Source of the DNA: Amylostereum areolatum
Lineage: Eukaryota; Basidiomycota; Agaricomycetes; Russulales; Stereaceae
Direction: 5' to 3'
Assembly: GCA_012932865.1 (NCBI GenBank)
Contig: SAXG01000002.1
Span: forward strand, 744,001 to 808,000
Length of the DNA: 64,000 nt
The notes beneath the pieces are model-generated. The model ran no database searches. It had not been told where the DNA came from and saw nothing but the letters and a program-made list of their open reading frames with translations. The position numbers were made by a program, and so were the translations under genes. Numbering within the stretch: the first letter of the stretch is position 1; each line of letters opens with the position of its first letter. Below are positions 45,729 through 55,335 of the stretch, piece by piece.

Positions 45729-46557
45729 TCTCATGTACTGGTTATGTCCATCTCGATACAGACTTAACCCCTAATCACAACCCTACATGGTATCGTTAAC
45801 GCTTGCCATGTGCTGAGCCCAACTTGATGATGGACTAAGCGCCCATAGTTTACGTCAAATGCTGCTCCGCCCGATGCGGGCCTTTTTTGCGTAGGAGCTA
45901 ATTGCTTGGGACATTTGACCGCAAGTTGAACTCGGATAACGGAAATGCCGTCAAGTCTCAAATTTCAACGCTTCGCACCAACTTCCCGCTAAGTAGGTAT
46001 ACATGACCGCCCCTATGGACGTGCCCTTGGGCAGGTATGCTGTCTCATTGGATGATTGGCCTACGACCATTGGATTCTCTCATCCAGGCACCGAGTCGGA
46101 GCTGTAGACTGAATGCCACCTCCCGGGTTTCCTATCCTTCCGTAGGAGAGATAGCGACGGGCGGTAGTGAAAAGGTTCGTAGAATTTTGAAGCCGTGGCT
46201 TCTTTTTGCCTGACAGCTCTCGTTATACAGGCAAAAATCCACTCCACGTCAATTTGTCCTGGGGACGTAACGAATGACTAGTAGAGTAAGCTTTCCCGCG
46301 TGCGGGATGTTCTTCGCTTACTTGGGATTTTCGCCTCGTTTTCTATTGTGCTCCCAGTGTAGTAAGCGTGGCCACCTCAGCGCAGGGCTCCAGCCACCAC
46401 GGGACGGTGGGACGGCCGACCTCCATTGTCCCTCCGGCCACCGGGCCCGTCCCTTCTGCCCCCCCCATTATTTTTAAGACGTAATATTTTCACCCCGCAT
46501 TTCCATTTAAACAAGGGACTACTCTTTCCCTCGCCTCCCAATCCCCCATGCACGACT
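45729..46557. other. Intergenic region of about 830 bp
   Basis: Contains a GCCCGATGCGGGC hairpin followed by TTTTTT at 45870-45892, which looks like a bacterial terminator but has no such role in a nuclear Pol II context; a Pol III stop is conceivable. Immediately before 46558 the DNA is C/T-rich, typical of a promoter. No gene was recognised. Confidence 0.4.
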
Positions 46558-47589
46558 ATGTCGTCCACCGCCAGCACTCCACATCCCCCCCGCATTGCCC
46601 TGAATTCCATTGGCCACCCGAGGGCGCTTGCCGCTACTAATCGCTCTCCGCGCCCGCGCCCTTCATCCCCCACCCAACGATCTGTAAAGTCCAGTAAATC
46701 CTCGAAACTTCAACCCCCACAATCTTCCCCGCGCAGTCTTAAGCGTAGTACCTCCCCCCGACATTCGTCAGCTTCCTCTACTCAAACCACCACTCCTCCC
46801 GTCTTCCTTCCGAATCCACTGTCTGCTCAAAAGCCGAGCAAACCTTTGGACCTCCAATCTCCTCCGATCAGCCTCAAAGATGGCTCCCCTCGACTCCCCT
46901 CGGCTTCCTCTACTCGCCCTCACGACCCTCTCAACCCACTTCCGAAGTCTCTCGCCCTCCTTCAGAACAACCCTGCACGGCGTATAAGACCCCCGATTCC
47001 GAAAACAAAGCTCCCCCAGCATGTCGCCCTTCCAACTCCCGCACAATCATCATCACAGTCTACACCGCTTACATACGTTCGTTTCTCCACGGATTCGCCT
47101 GCGACCACTCAGCAAAAGCTCTTGAATCGTAAGCACACGATTGGTGGGAGGACGCGTGTAGTTGCTGGGGCAACGCCGGACGACAGGGCCACCGACTCGG
47201 ACAAGTTCAACACCGCCCTCGGAGACTTCGCAATGCAAATCGGCCTCCTTGCATACACGCTCAACGCGAAGGATGCATTCGCGGTACCCCAGTTCCTTCG
47301 CAATGCCCGAGAGTCTTGCGCCCAACTCGTTTTGCATCTTGGTGGCATGAAGAAGCCCGGGCAACGAAAGAAGTATATCGACGCCCGCGACAAGTTCCGC
47401 AAGACCTGGCACGGGCTAATATGCACTGCAGAGGTCTCTCCAATGCCGCACCGCAGCTATCAACATTATGTCGACTGTCGGATTCGTCTTCAAGACTCGC
47501 TTGCGAGCTTTCAATATTTCCTGGCTGTGATACGGGAGCATTTCATCCCTACCGTCCCAGTATCTACTGCTTTCTTGGGACTCAAATAA
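46558..47589 (+). CDS. Hypothetical protein; possibly the N-terminal half of the following RasGEF
   Basis: A continuous 344-codon frame from MSSTASTPHPPRIALNSIG to VSTAFLGLK. The first 190 residues are Ser/Pro-rich and probably disordered. The rest is helical (DKFNTALGDFAMQIGLLAYT, DAFAVPQFLRNARESCAQLV, YQHYVDCRIRLQDSLASFQY). I do not recognise the domain. Only 128 bp separate its stop from the first ATG of the RasGEF, and the frame next to the stop stays open into that gene. A gtacgc donor at 47600 and several acceptors lie between. So the two could be one protein, with this half as the regulatory N-terminus. Confidence 0.6.
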   Translation: MSSTASTPHPPRIALNSIGHPRALAATNRSPRPRPSSPTQRSVKSSKSSKLQPPQSSPRSLKRSTSPRHSSASSTQTTTPPVFLPNPLSAQKPSKPLDLQSPPISLKDGSPRLPSASSTRPHDPLNPLPKSLALLQNNPARRIRPPIPKTKLPQHVALPTPAQSSSQSTPLTYVRFSTDSPATTQQKLLNRKHTIGGRTRVVAGATPDDRATDSDKFNTALGDFAMQIGLLAYTLNAKDAFAVPQFLRNARESCAQLVLHLGGMKKPGQRKKYIDARDKFRKTWHGLICTAEVSPMPHRSYQHYVDCRIRLQDSLASFQYFLAVIREHFIPTVPVSTAFLGLK

Positions 47590-47717
47590 CAACATGCAAA
47601 GTACGCAGAGGTTTGATCCCTTCTTCTACTTTGCTGCTGCTGACCTATCTTCTAGTCCCCAAGCTCTCAGCTGTTAGCGACCAGCCACCCCTAAGCAAAG
47701 CCCTCCCCACAGAAAGT

Positions 47718-49456
47718 ATGCGCGCGTTTCTCGGCGTCTCTTACCTTTCAAGCAGCGACGAACTAGGCGCACCCTTGTCGCTTTCTGACGACCACGCGGG
47801 CGATATTTGGTGGATGGACACTTCCGAAGAGGGGACTGCAGATGGCCTCACCCGCACGCCAGACCTTGGCGTGGAGGCTTGGACTGCAGCAGCAGCTTCC
47901 ACACATGGCCTTCGTTCGGCTTTTGACCACCCAAGGCGCCATTTCGAAGCCCATCCTGGTGGCGACATTCTTCTTGACTTTTCGCCTTTTTTCGGATCCT
48001 TTGAGCGTTCTGCTCGCCCTGAAAACGCGATTCACGACATCTTGCCCGCCCGGGGCTTCACGCGAACAGATCCGGTGTTGGGAGGTGCAGAAATCTCTCG
48101 GCCAATTCCACGCGGTCAAGTTCTTGCACATATGGCTCGCACATTACTGGACCGAGGACGACGAGTGCATCTTACCGGAAGTCCAATACCTCCTCTTGGA
48201 TCATATCGAAAAAGAATGGCCTCACCTATCCCGAAGTGTGGCCACACATGTCGCAAAACGTTCGCGAAGAAGCACTACACAGTCTCGGTTGGCTGTGCGA
48301 CTGGACGAGATTCTGCAAGAGCCTCCTGTCGAAATTCCTGGCTCAGGAGAGCACACCAAGAAGATAGATTTCTGGACCGAAGTGAACGTCCCTTCTGGCG
48401 AACTCGACTTCCACCTTTTCAAGGAGAAGAGCTACTGTTTGGGCTTGGCCCAGCAGCTCGCCCTTGTCTCCTCTGAGATGTTCCATAAGATAATCCCAGA
48501 AGACATCTTTTTGCACTTCATACACCATCGCAATTGCTCGGACAAGAAACGTGATCCGAAAACCCATAACTGCGACCTTCTTCGGTGCGTCAAAAGGGGC
48601 GACTGCAAGGGCGGATGCGAGGTGATGACGAAGGCATTGGACATCGCAACGCACAGTCGTGCTCTTGGAGCTTGGATCATGCGGTTCATTCTCCAACAGC
48701 GTTCGGCTAAGCAGCGCGGAGAGGTTCGCGCCGTGTTCATCCATCTGGCTCTGGTAAGTTCATGTCTCTTTTTTCGCCGCTTTCGACTCTGATGTGTGAA
48801 TGCAGTGCTGCAAAGAAATTCGCAATTTTCATTGTCTGGTCGCTATTGTAAATGCGCTGGCATACAGTGATCTGAGCCTCGTCCCGAATAGCGAGATGGT
48901 ATGTTCTTTGTTAGCACATGCGAGGTGACGTGACGTTGACTTGCGGTATAGCCTATCTCGGTGGACGACCAAAAGATCCTAGATGAACTCGTTCCGATCG
49001 TCACGCATTTCACTCATTCGCAAAAGTCCCTGCGCGAGCTTACAGCAGAACAAGGAAGACCTCTTGCTCCTTTCATGCGTGAGTGATCGTATTCATCTGG
49101 TGTGGTTGCGCAACTCAACTTGTTATCAGCTACCTATCTCAAGTGCCTTGAGAGGGAACTAAACGGGAAACCGCAAGAATTCAAGTCGAGGCTAACGGGG
49201 AACAGGATTATCAATATCAATTCATTTTCGTCCGCGACAAAATGCATTCGCGGTACGCCAGGCATTATCCTACTAATGCCGATCGTATTGGTTACTGAGA
49301 CTTGCGACCGTAGAAATGGAACGGTGGCATCTTCCTTTTCCTTGGGCCCCGAACGATACTATTAGATCGTGGATCTCAGAGCAACTTGATCCATTCATGC
49401 TCGACGAGTCCGACCTCGACGCGCTGAAGCTAGAGACGTTTCGCCCTCTATGGTGA
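47718..49456 (+). CDS. Ras guanine-nucleotide exchange factor (RasGEF, Cdc25 family)
   Basis: Activates a Ras-type GTPase by GDP/GTP exchange at membranes. The N-terminal RasGEFN part is visible as HMAFVRLLTTQGAISKPIL and VATFFLTFRLFSDPLSVLLA, then KFLHIWLAHYWTEDDECI. The catalytic CDC25 domain shows GLAQQLALVSSEMFHKIIP, EDIFLHFIHHRNC, MTKALDIATHSRALGAWIM, AVFIHLALCCKEIRNFHCLV, AIVNALAYSDLSLVP and PFMPTYLKCLERELNGK. It ends with FIFVRDKMHSR-LATVEMERW and LPFPWAPNDTIRSW, stop at 49454-49456. A Cys-containing insert (CSDKKRDPKTHNCDLLRCVK) interrupts the usual start of the catalytic helices. One G/A wobble surplus at 47834-47835 links EEG to LQMASPARQ, and another shift lies near 49180. Introns follow HLAL, SEM and FM. 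Confidence 0.85.
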
Positions 49457-50248
49457 GAATCTTTGTCACTTACTCTAAGTATCAATGTATTAACAAACGT
49501 CTAAAGCAAACAATTGAAGCAGACGGCAGAGGCGAAGGTGCCCAAGAAGGAGGGGCCAAATGTACTCAGGAAGGAGAGGCCTGATGCACGCAAGCAGGTG
49601 CCCGCACCTGAGGCATCCAAGGCGCCGCAGGCGGTAATCCTCACACCTCCCTGAAGCATGAATGCAGTGAAGTCGAGCTCCCCTGAGCGCCGCTGATGAT
49701 GACGCATCCAGGCCTCGCATGAGCATCCGTCAACTTATTCTTCATTTATACATACTTGTCTTGCATCCAACTTCCGAGTTGGCACACTCATCTATATCCG
49801 TTTTCTGACTTATACTGCACACTCCTTTGCACGGTTTTCACTCTAAAGTCCACATTCATTTTATGTTTCTTTCCCCCTACGTCGCACACTCCTTCATAAA
49901 TTTCCCCTGCAACTTCTCATGCTTTTTGCGCCCATCTGCATAGCGGCACTCCACGCTCCTTACGACGGATATTGTATCTATACTTACTGTAGCCTTGGCC
50001 TGACCTGTTACCTGTATTGGTATCGCCCTTGTACTATTACATTGTATTTTCAAAGACTGGAATTGCAGAAAGCTTGAAATCGACTTATCCATCTATTCGC
50101 GCAACGGTCGCGTCCAAGTAGGTCTAAGTCGCGACCGCATTTGCATTTGCAACCGCGACTTCTTCCCTCGCGCGTCGTTCCTCGAGGACGCTCACCATCC
50201 ACTTACTTATCTTCTGACACCGTGCTGAATCGAAACGGCCGGACGACA
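49457..50248. other. Intergenic region of about 790 bp
   Basis: 3' flank of the RasGEF and promoter of the first F-box gene. AT-richer than its neighbours. No gene or repeat was recognised. Confidence 0.45.
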
Positions 50249-51224
50249 ATGGAGAACTGTCCTCCGGAAATTCTGCACATCATCTTTTCCTACGCATGTT
50301 CTGACAGCGGCGCCACAGCTCGTGCGCTTTCCCTTGCCTCACGATACATATCCTCCTCAGCATCACTATTTCTTTATCAGTCTCTGTCCCTCACGGGCGT
50401 CCAAAACATATGCAAGCTTCTCAGCAGCCTTCGCAACCTACCGGATCCCCAACGCCTGGTCTACCATCTCTTCCTCGCCGACAATCTTAACGACCAAGCA
50501 ACCACCGCCTTGTACCATGCCAAATCCGACATTCCAGTTCTAGGCATCCAGAACCAAGCACTCCAAGCCACAGAAGAGTCTTCCAGCGTTATCGTTTGCA
50601 TAGAAGAGCTCCTCTCGCTCATCGCGCCGACACTCCGCACATTTACGTGGGTCATTAGTGGCTTCGTCGAACAACAGCTCTTCAACAAGGTCTTCCAAAT
50701 CCCATTTCCTATCCTTACCACTCTTACCATCCATCTCGCGTCCCCGCGCCAAGCCTATGGTATCTTACTGCCACCACGAATGCCACGCCTGCACCGTTTC
50801 CACATATCTTCTCAAGGCTACCTCTCTACAAAGGTCCTTCCCGTGATTGCCCCCTTCGCCGAGGGTTGTCCCTCGGTTGTCTCATCTGCGCATAAGCGAG
50901 GCTCGGTTGATGCCAGGGTGTCCTGCCGTGCTTGCGCGCTTGCTGGGCCGCTTGCCTCTCCCCACGACTACCGGATTCCTTCCCTCTGCCAATGTCATAG
51001 AGTCCGTCCCACGCATTCCGTTCAACATCCGAAGCGTCGTCCTCCAGATGGAAGAGGGCGCTCCTCACTATGGGGGAGGAGATTTGGTCAAGCAGATGTC
51101 GGAAATGGATTACAAGGACGGCTTTGCGTTGCAAGCTACTGCGCCTCGTCGTACGTTGCAGGAGTGGAAGAACGAGTGGGCGAAGGAAGCGGCAGGAGAT
51201 GACTACTTTTGGATCGCTGGCTAG
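50249..51224 (+). CDS. F-box-like protein 1
   Basis: Intronless. Starts MENCPPEILHIIFSYACSDS, an F-box helix pair (CPPEILHIIF ... ALSLASRYISSSAS), then FLYQSLSLTGVQNICKLLSS and a leucine-rich body (LLSLIAPTLRTFTWVISGF, FQIPFPILTTLTIHLASP). After a C/T wobble surplus at 50872-50873 it continues CPRLSHLRISEARLMPG to the end WAKEAAGDDYFWIAG. F-box proteins dock substrates to SCF ubiquitin ligases. This family is strongly expanded in Agaricomycetes. It is the upstream neighbour and a clear relative of F-box protein 2 (same N-terminus, same Thr-Leu-rich body, same C-terminal EEW/EW-x-x-EW motif). Confidence 0.82.
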
Positions 51225-51674
51225 ACAAGATTTTCACGCACCGGTGCGTGCTCGACGCGTAATGTGGCATGCATGGCCGGCGGCTATCAATGATTGCTCG
51301 ATCCCGAAACATCGCGCTGAGTCGTGAAACACACGGTGTCTCATGAAATGACCTGCGTCAATTTAGTTGACTCCGGAGCGTCTACCCCTCGTCCGAAATT
51401 ATCGCTCTCCCGGTTACATAAATTGTGGGCACTGTTCGCGACACACCGCCCTCCTTGCAACACTCCTTGGACCACCGTTGTTCGCTCGCGTGCCCACCTC
51501 TTCTCCTCCTGCGTCGAACTCAAACAAGCCCCCAACTCCATCTCGAAGATTTACCCCTCTACCTAGTCAGTGTATGTGCTCCTATACCCATATACCCATG
51601 AGCTAGGCTTACCCCTACTCGTTAGGAGCGACATATTCTTTAAAGGTCCCCGTCAAGATCCATTACACTTCACC
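51225..51674. other. Spacer between F-box genes 1 and 2
   Basis: About 450 bp of 3' flank and promoter. ATACCCATATACCCAT direct repeat at 51583-51598. Nothing else was recognised. Confidence 0.45.
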
Positions 51675-52685
51675 ATGGCTACAAAGTTTGACACCTGCCC
51701 CGTTGATATCCTCCATCTCATCCTCGACGACGCCTGTACCGATGCTGGTAATACCGCCCAGGCTTTATCCCTCACGTCACGCCATCTCTCTGCCGTCTCT
51801 TCTTCTTATCGCCACCGTAATATTGTCCTGCGCGGACTCGCCCAGGTTCAGCGTGCCGTCAGGTACTTTTCAGTCCTCCCGCAAGAATGCAGACGAGTAC
51901 AACACATCTTCATTGCCGATGACCCTGAAGAGTACTTGTCAACGGACAAACCTACATGCTTGAACCCTGGAGCGCCGCGGAGAGACGTTCCTGCCTTGAA
52001 AGGGAGGGGAGGAGACGGCGTTTTCTACGGCGAGCTATTTCAGGCTGCTACCGACGAACTTTTGGACCTTCTCGCCCCAACCTTGCGCACACTCGCGTGT
52101 CACACCGTCAACCCATGGCAGAAGTTTATCCTCTCGAATGTTCAGAAAATCCACTTCCCGCGCCTTACGAGCCTTATCCTCCACCAAACGACGCGTGTGC
52201 CGTTCCCGCAACACGATCAACCAATCGGGGTGAACATGCCCAACTTGCGTCGGCTGCACCTCGCGTACAGTGGGATGGGTTACACGTTCTTTAGGGTCAA
52301 AAGGGTGGTCGTGTTTTTCGTGACGCATTGTCCGCGTCTTCAACACCTCCGTCTGTCAGATGTCAACCTCGGATTAGATGGACCTGACATGCTCGTCCGT
52401 CTGGTGGAAAGCATTTCATCGCCTTGGGAAGAGGCCTCCCTCGATTCGGACTATGACGAACCGGCGCCGGCGAAAGTGGCACGAATGATGGTGCAACTCG
52501 AGGAGCGGTCGAAAGTGAAGGTTTGTGAGGAAGACCTCGCAGCGCTACGGACATTGGAGAGGGCGAAGGAGGGAACTCCTTGTGGGTTCTTCGTGGTGGG
52601 GGTCCGACTCAAGAGGTCCCTAGAAGAGTGGGAAGATGAGTGGTTGAGGGTGGCGCAGGGGTGTCATGAGGCTTGGGAAGGGTGA
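51675..52685 (+). CDS. F-box-like protein 2
   Basis: An intronless 336-residue frame from MATKFDTCPVDILHLILDDA to VAQGCHEAWEG. The N-terminal F-box region (CPVDILHLILDDA, ALSLTSRHLSAVSSSYRHRN) is followed by FSVLPQECRRVQHIFIADD. A leucine-rich body comes next (LLDLLAPTLRTLACHTVN, IHFPRLTSLILHQTTRVPF, MPNLRRLHLAYSGMG, CPRLQHLRLSDVNLG). The C-terminus (RSLEEWEDEWLRVAQ) matches that of F-box protein 1, so the two are tandem paralogues. Likely SCF substrate adaptor; the substrate is unknown. The frame needs no correction. Confidence 0.85.
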   Translation: MATKFDTCPVDILHLILDDACTDAGNTAQALSLTSRHLSAVSSSYRHRNIVLRGLAQVQRAVRYFSVLPQECRRVQHIFIADDPEEYLSTDKPTCLNPGAPRRDVPALKGRGGDGVFYGELFQAATDELLDLLAPTLRTLACHTVNPWQKFILSNVQKIHFPRLTSLILHQTTRVPFPQHDQPIGVNMPNLRRLHLAYSGMGYTFFRVKRVVVFFVTHCPRLQHLRLSDVNLGLDGPDMLVRLVESISSPWEEASLDSDYDEPAPAKVARMMVQLEERSKVKVCEEDLAALRTLERAKEGTPCGFFVVGVRLKRSLEEWEDEWLRVAQGCHEAWEG

Positions 52686-53358
52686 TGGGGAAGAGCTTTG
52701 GCATTTCTTACTTGTGCATCTGGTCTGACCTGGGTCTGACTACTTAGTTGTTTGCGGTCGCTCGCAATTGCCTAATCCAATTTCTACGCTACTTGCAAGG
52801 CAACGTTTCTCTACTCACGATGGACCTACTTAGATTATCACGCTACGATATGATTTTATTTCGTGCCAATGGACCAACTTTGCAAGTTCAGTCACAATCA
52901 ACATGTTCGGACCAGTGGAGACTCATATGACTTACGGAGGACTAAATTGTTTTGCGCAGAGGGGCGTGCCAATGAGCAGGTCTTTAACTACAAGATAGAT
53001 AGATAGTTTGATAGTTTTTCGTGGAATTCTTGAGCGTCCCGATTCCAGCTGAGGGCAACGCGCGTCAGGATTCAGGGCGGGACAGGTGAGAGTTCTCACC
53101 GCTCGCAGTGGGAGCCACATCATGAAGGTGTGAGTAGAGTAAGAGTGGAGAGACGCAAGTGTGGATATTACAGTGATGCTCGTAATACAGGGCCGAAGCA
53201 GAGCCGAGGTTTGTGAGGTGGGAGGTGGGATGGCTGAGGGAGGGAATGTCTGAGAATGGGGGTATTGTGAAGATGGGATACCAGTAGGTGGATACTACAT
53301 TTGCGTATTAAAAAGCGGGGAGTGGTGATGTCTATAAGTGTAGCTCGCGTACACTACT
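52686..53358. other. Intergenic region between F-box gene 2 and the LRR gene
   Basis: About 670 bp between convergent genes. A GATAGATAGATAG microsatellite sits at 52995-53008. No gene was recognised. Confidence 0.45.
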
Positions 53359-54845
53359 TTAGTATACCGGGGTTCTGAGGGTGCCCATCAAAGGGTCACG
53401 GATCCCAGATCCGTGCCAGTGGGGCATATAACGAACGGCAACGCCCTCCTTTCGCGCCGCCGCCAGCATCGCGCGGTATCCGAGCTGTCGGGGAACACGC
53501 GTGGAGCCTTCGCCGGAGACTTCCCAAGCGTGCACGCCTCGAGTAGGCATGGTGAGGAAGATCCGGCGGAGGGTGGGCACGGCCCGCACGAGGCGGCGTG
53601 CGAGGGCGGCGAGGTCGAGGGCGGCGACGAATAGCGTATTGGGGTTATCGTCTTTTTGCTCGGGGTTATCCTTCTTGGGGAAGAACGTGTCATGGCGGCG
53701 CGGCGAGAGAGGTGAGAGGGTGGCGCGAAGCGGCTTCGACGATGCTTTCCACCGTTCCGGGGAGGATGAAGTTGTCTGGATTCGTGTAGAAGAGTGAGAG
53801 GTTCAATGAGAGGTGCGAGAGCGGGGGAGATGCCTCCAGCGCGCGGGACAGGCGCGACGGGTCGTAGAAAGGGAAGGCGTGATAGTGTAAACGCTCCGGG
53901 CGGGCATCCGACAACACCTTCCCGAGCATCTCCACCTGCCTGACCTCCGTCCTGCAATCCCACACGCACAGCGTCCGAGCGGGTGCTTGGACGGCATGGA
54001 TGTACAAGCTGTGGAGGTCGCCGGAGAGCAGGTCGAGCGCGGGCCAACGCGCGGCCTCTTGCGCTTGGATATTGGCCGCCCGCGCGAGGTCTTGTTCTTC
54101 GGGAAGTGGCAGTATATATTCGGAGATGCTGTCCATGAAGACGCGGCGCGGGTTGGGAAAGGTGGTGACAAAGGGGGCGATGTGAACCATGCTGCTGTTT
54201 GTGAGGTTCAGCTGCCGTACGTTTGACAGGGGCTCGCCGGGCACCAGGGGCGGCGCGGTCGCATGCACAGTCGACAGGGAGAAAGACTTGAGGCTACTTT
54301 TGAATGGCGCGAGGGAGGGCAGAGGCTGAACGCCTCCGCTAGGGTCATCATAGCTCTGCACCACGGAAATGTGCCGGGGGGAGGACCGCAAATGGGGGAG
54401 AAGGGCAAGGAGCCCGGCGTTGGGATAGCAGAGCTCGAGTGATTTGAGCCTGCGGAGCTTGCACAGCGCACTCTTGAGTACGGGGGATTCGTCCAGCAGC
54501 TGGTCGCCCGCCTCGGAAGTGGTATGTAAAGGTGATCTTTCGAAGTTGCCGTGCGCGGGACAGGGTAGCTGCGAGGGCATTCGCGGTGCGTGGTTCGAGA
54601 GACGTGTTCGAGGTAGGCAGCCTCATGTATTGCAAAAGAGAGAGGCGGTCCGAGGTGTGGAGGTAGGGGATACGCTCGGTGCGTTCGCGTAGGACAGAAT
54701 GTGCGTACAACCGAACGAGGCTGTCTCTGTCGTCGAAGGAGACTTCGGTCATCGTTTTGCGCGGGACCCGCCCGCGTTGGAGGGCGCGCCGGTTCCAGTA
54801 GCTGAGCAGCCCATCGTAGTCCACGCGGCGAATGTGGCGAGGCAT
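53359..54845 (-). CDS. F-box/LRR-type protein 3, possibly lacking its F-box
   Basis: Starts MPRHIRRVDYDGLLSYWNRR. Then come VRLYAHSVLRERTERIPYLH and SDRLSLLQYMRLPTSNTS, leucine-rich repeats (LKSALCKLRRLKSLELCYPN, FKSSLKSFSLSTVHATAPP, LSNVRQLNLTNSSMVHIAPF, LSGDLHSLYIHAVQAPART, ASPPLSHLSLNLSLFYTN), and a C-terminal segment (TLFVAALDLAALARRLVR, VPTLRRIFLTMPTRGVHAWE) ending at 53359. Two wobble surpluses (C/T at 54518-54519, G/C at 53698-53699) must be collapsed. Unlike its two neighbours it has no convincing F-box before the repeats, and its first codon lies only 26 bp from a MITE. The element may have replaced or separated the original 5' part, or the start may lie elsewhere. Confidence 0.75.
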
Positions 54846-54871
54846 GCTGGTAACGAGGCGAGTGCCGGAAC

Positions 54872-55165
54872 CACAGCAAACCTGGGGCCGTTAGCCCCGA
54901 CGGGGAAATGTGGGGGGAAAGCGTGATGGAAAAGAAAGAAAATCCCAAACATGTTGCACAAAGGGGGAAAGGTTCAGATATGCATTTCCCGATCAGGAAA
55001 TGACAACCTTTTCCTGGAGGTGCACCTTTCCCGGTCGGGAAGTGACAAACTTTTCCCGGATATGAGCCTTTCCCCCTTTGTAAAATGCTGGGGATTTTCT
55101 TCCTTTTCCATCACCCTTTCCCCCCGCCTTTCCCCGTCAGGGCCAATAGCCCCAGGTTTGCTGTG
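54872..55165. mobile_element. 294-bp MITE with CACTA-like termini
   Basis: The two halves are long inverted repeats of about 120 bp at roughly 80-85% identity. Outer ends read CACAGCAAACCTGGGGC and its complement GCCCCAGGTTTGCTGTG-like. The same 3 bp, AAC, flank both ends (54869-54871 and 55166-55168). CAC-starting inverted repeats with 3-bp target duplications are the hallmark of the CACTA/EnSpm (CMC) superfamily. The centre contains two diverged 35-bp direct copies built on the palindrome TTTCCCGATCAGGAAAT. There is no coding capacity, so it is non-autonomous. It lies between the LRR gene (26 bp away) and the eIF3i promoter. Confidence 0.85.
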
Positions 55166-55335
55166 AACGGTGCACTCAAGACTCGAGTGGTGCCGTCGTG
55201 CCGAGCGTCAACTCAGACAGAAAAAGCGACGTGGTGCAGCACGTGACATCCGGTAACCTCGCGAAGCTCCCACGGCTGTCGACCCCCTCGCGAAAACTCA
55301 TACAACCATCGTACAAGGCCCTAGACTCGCAAAAC

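Noticed and set aside
45868..45892. GC hairpin followed by a T-run, like a bacterial rho-independent terminator
   Set aside because: The window is nuclear fungal DNA with spliceosomal introns; such a terminator has no known role there and no RNA gene ends at it.
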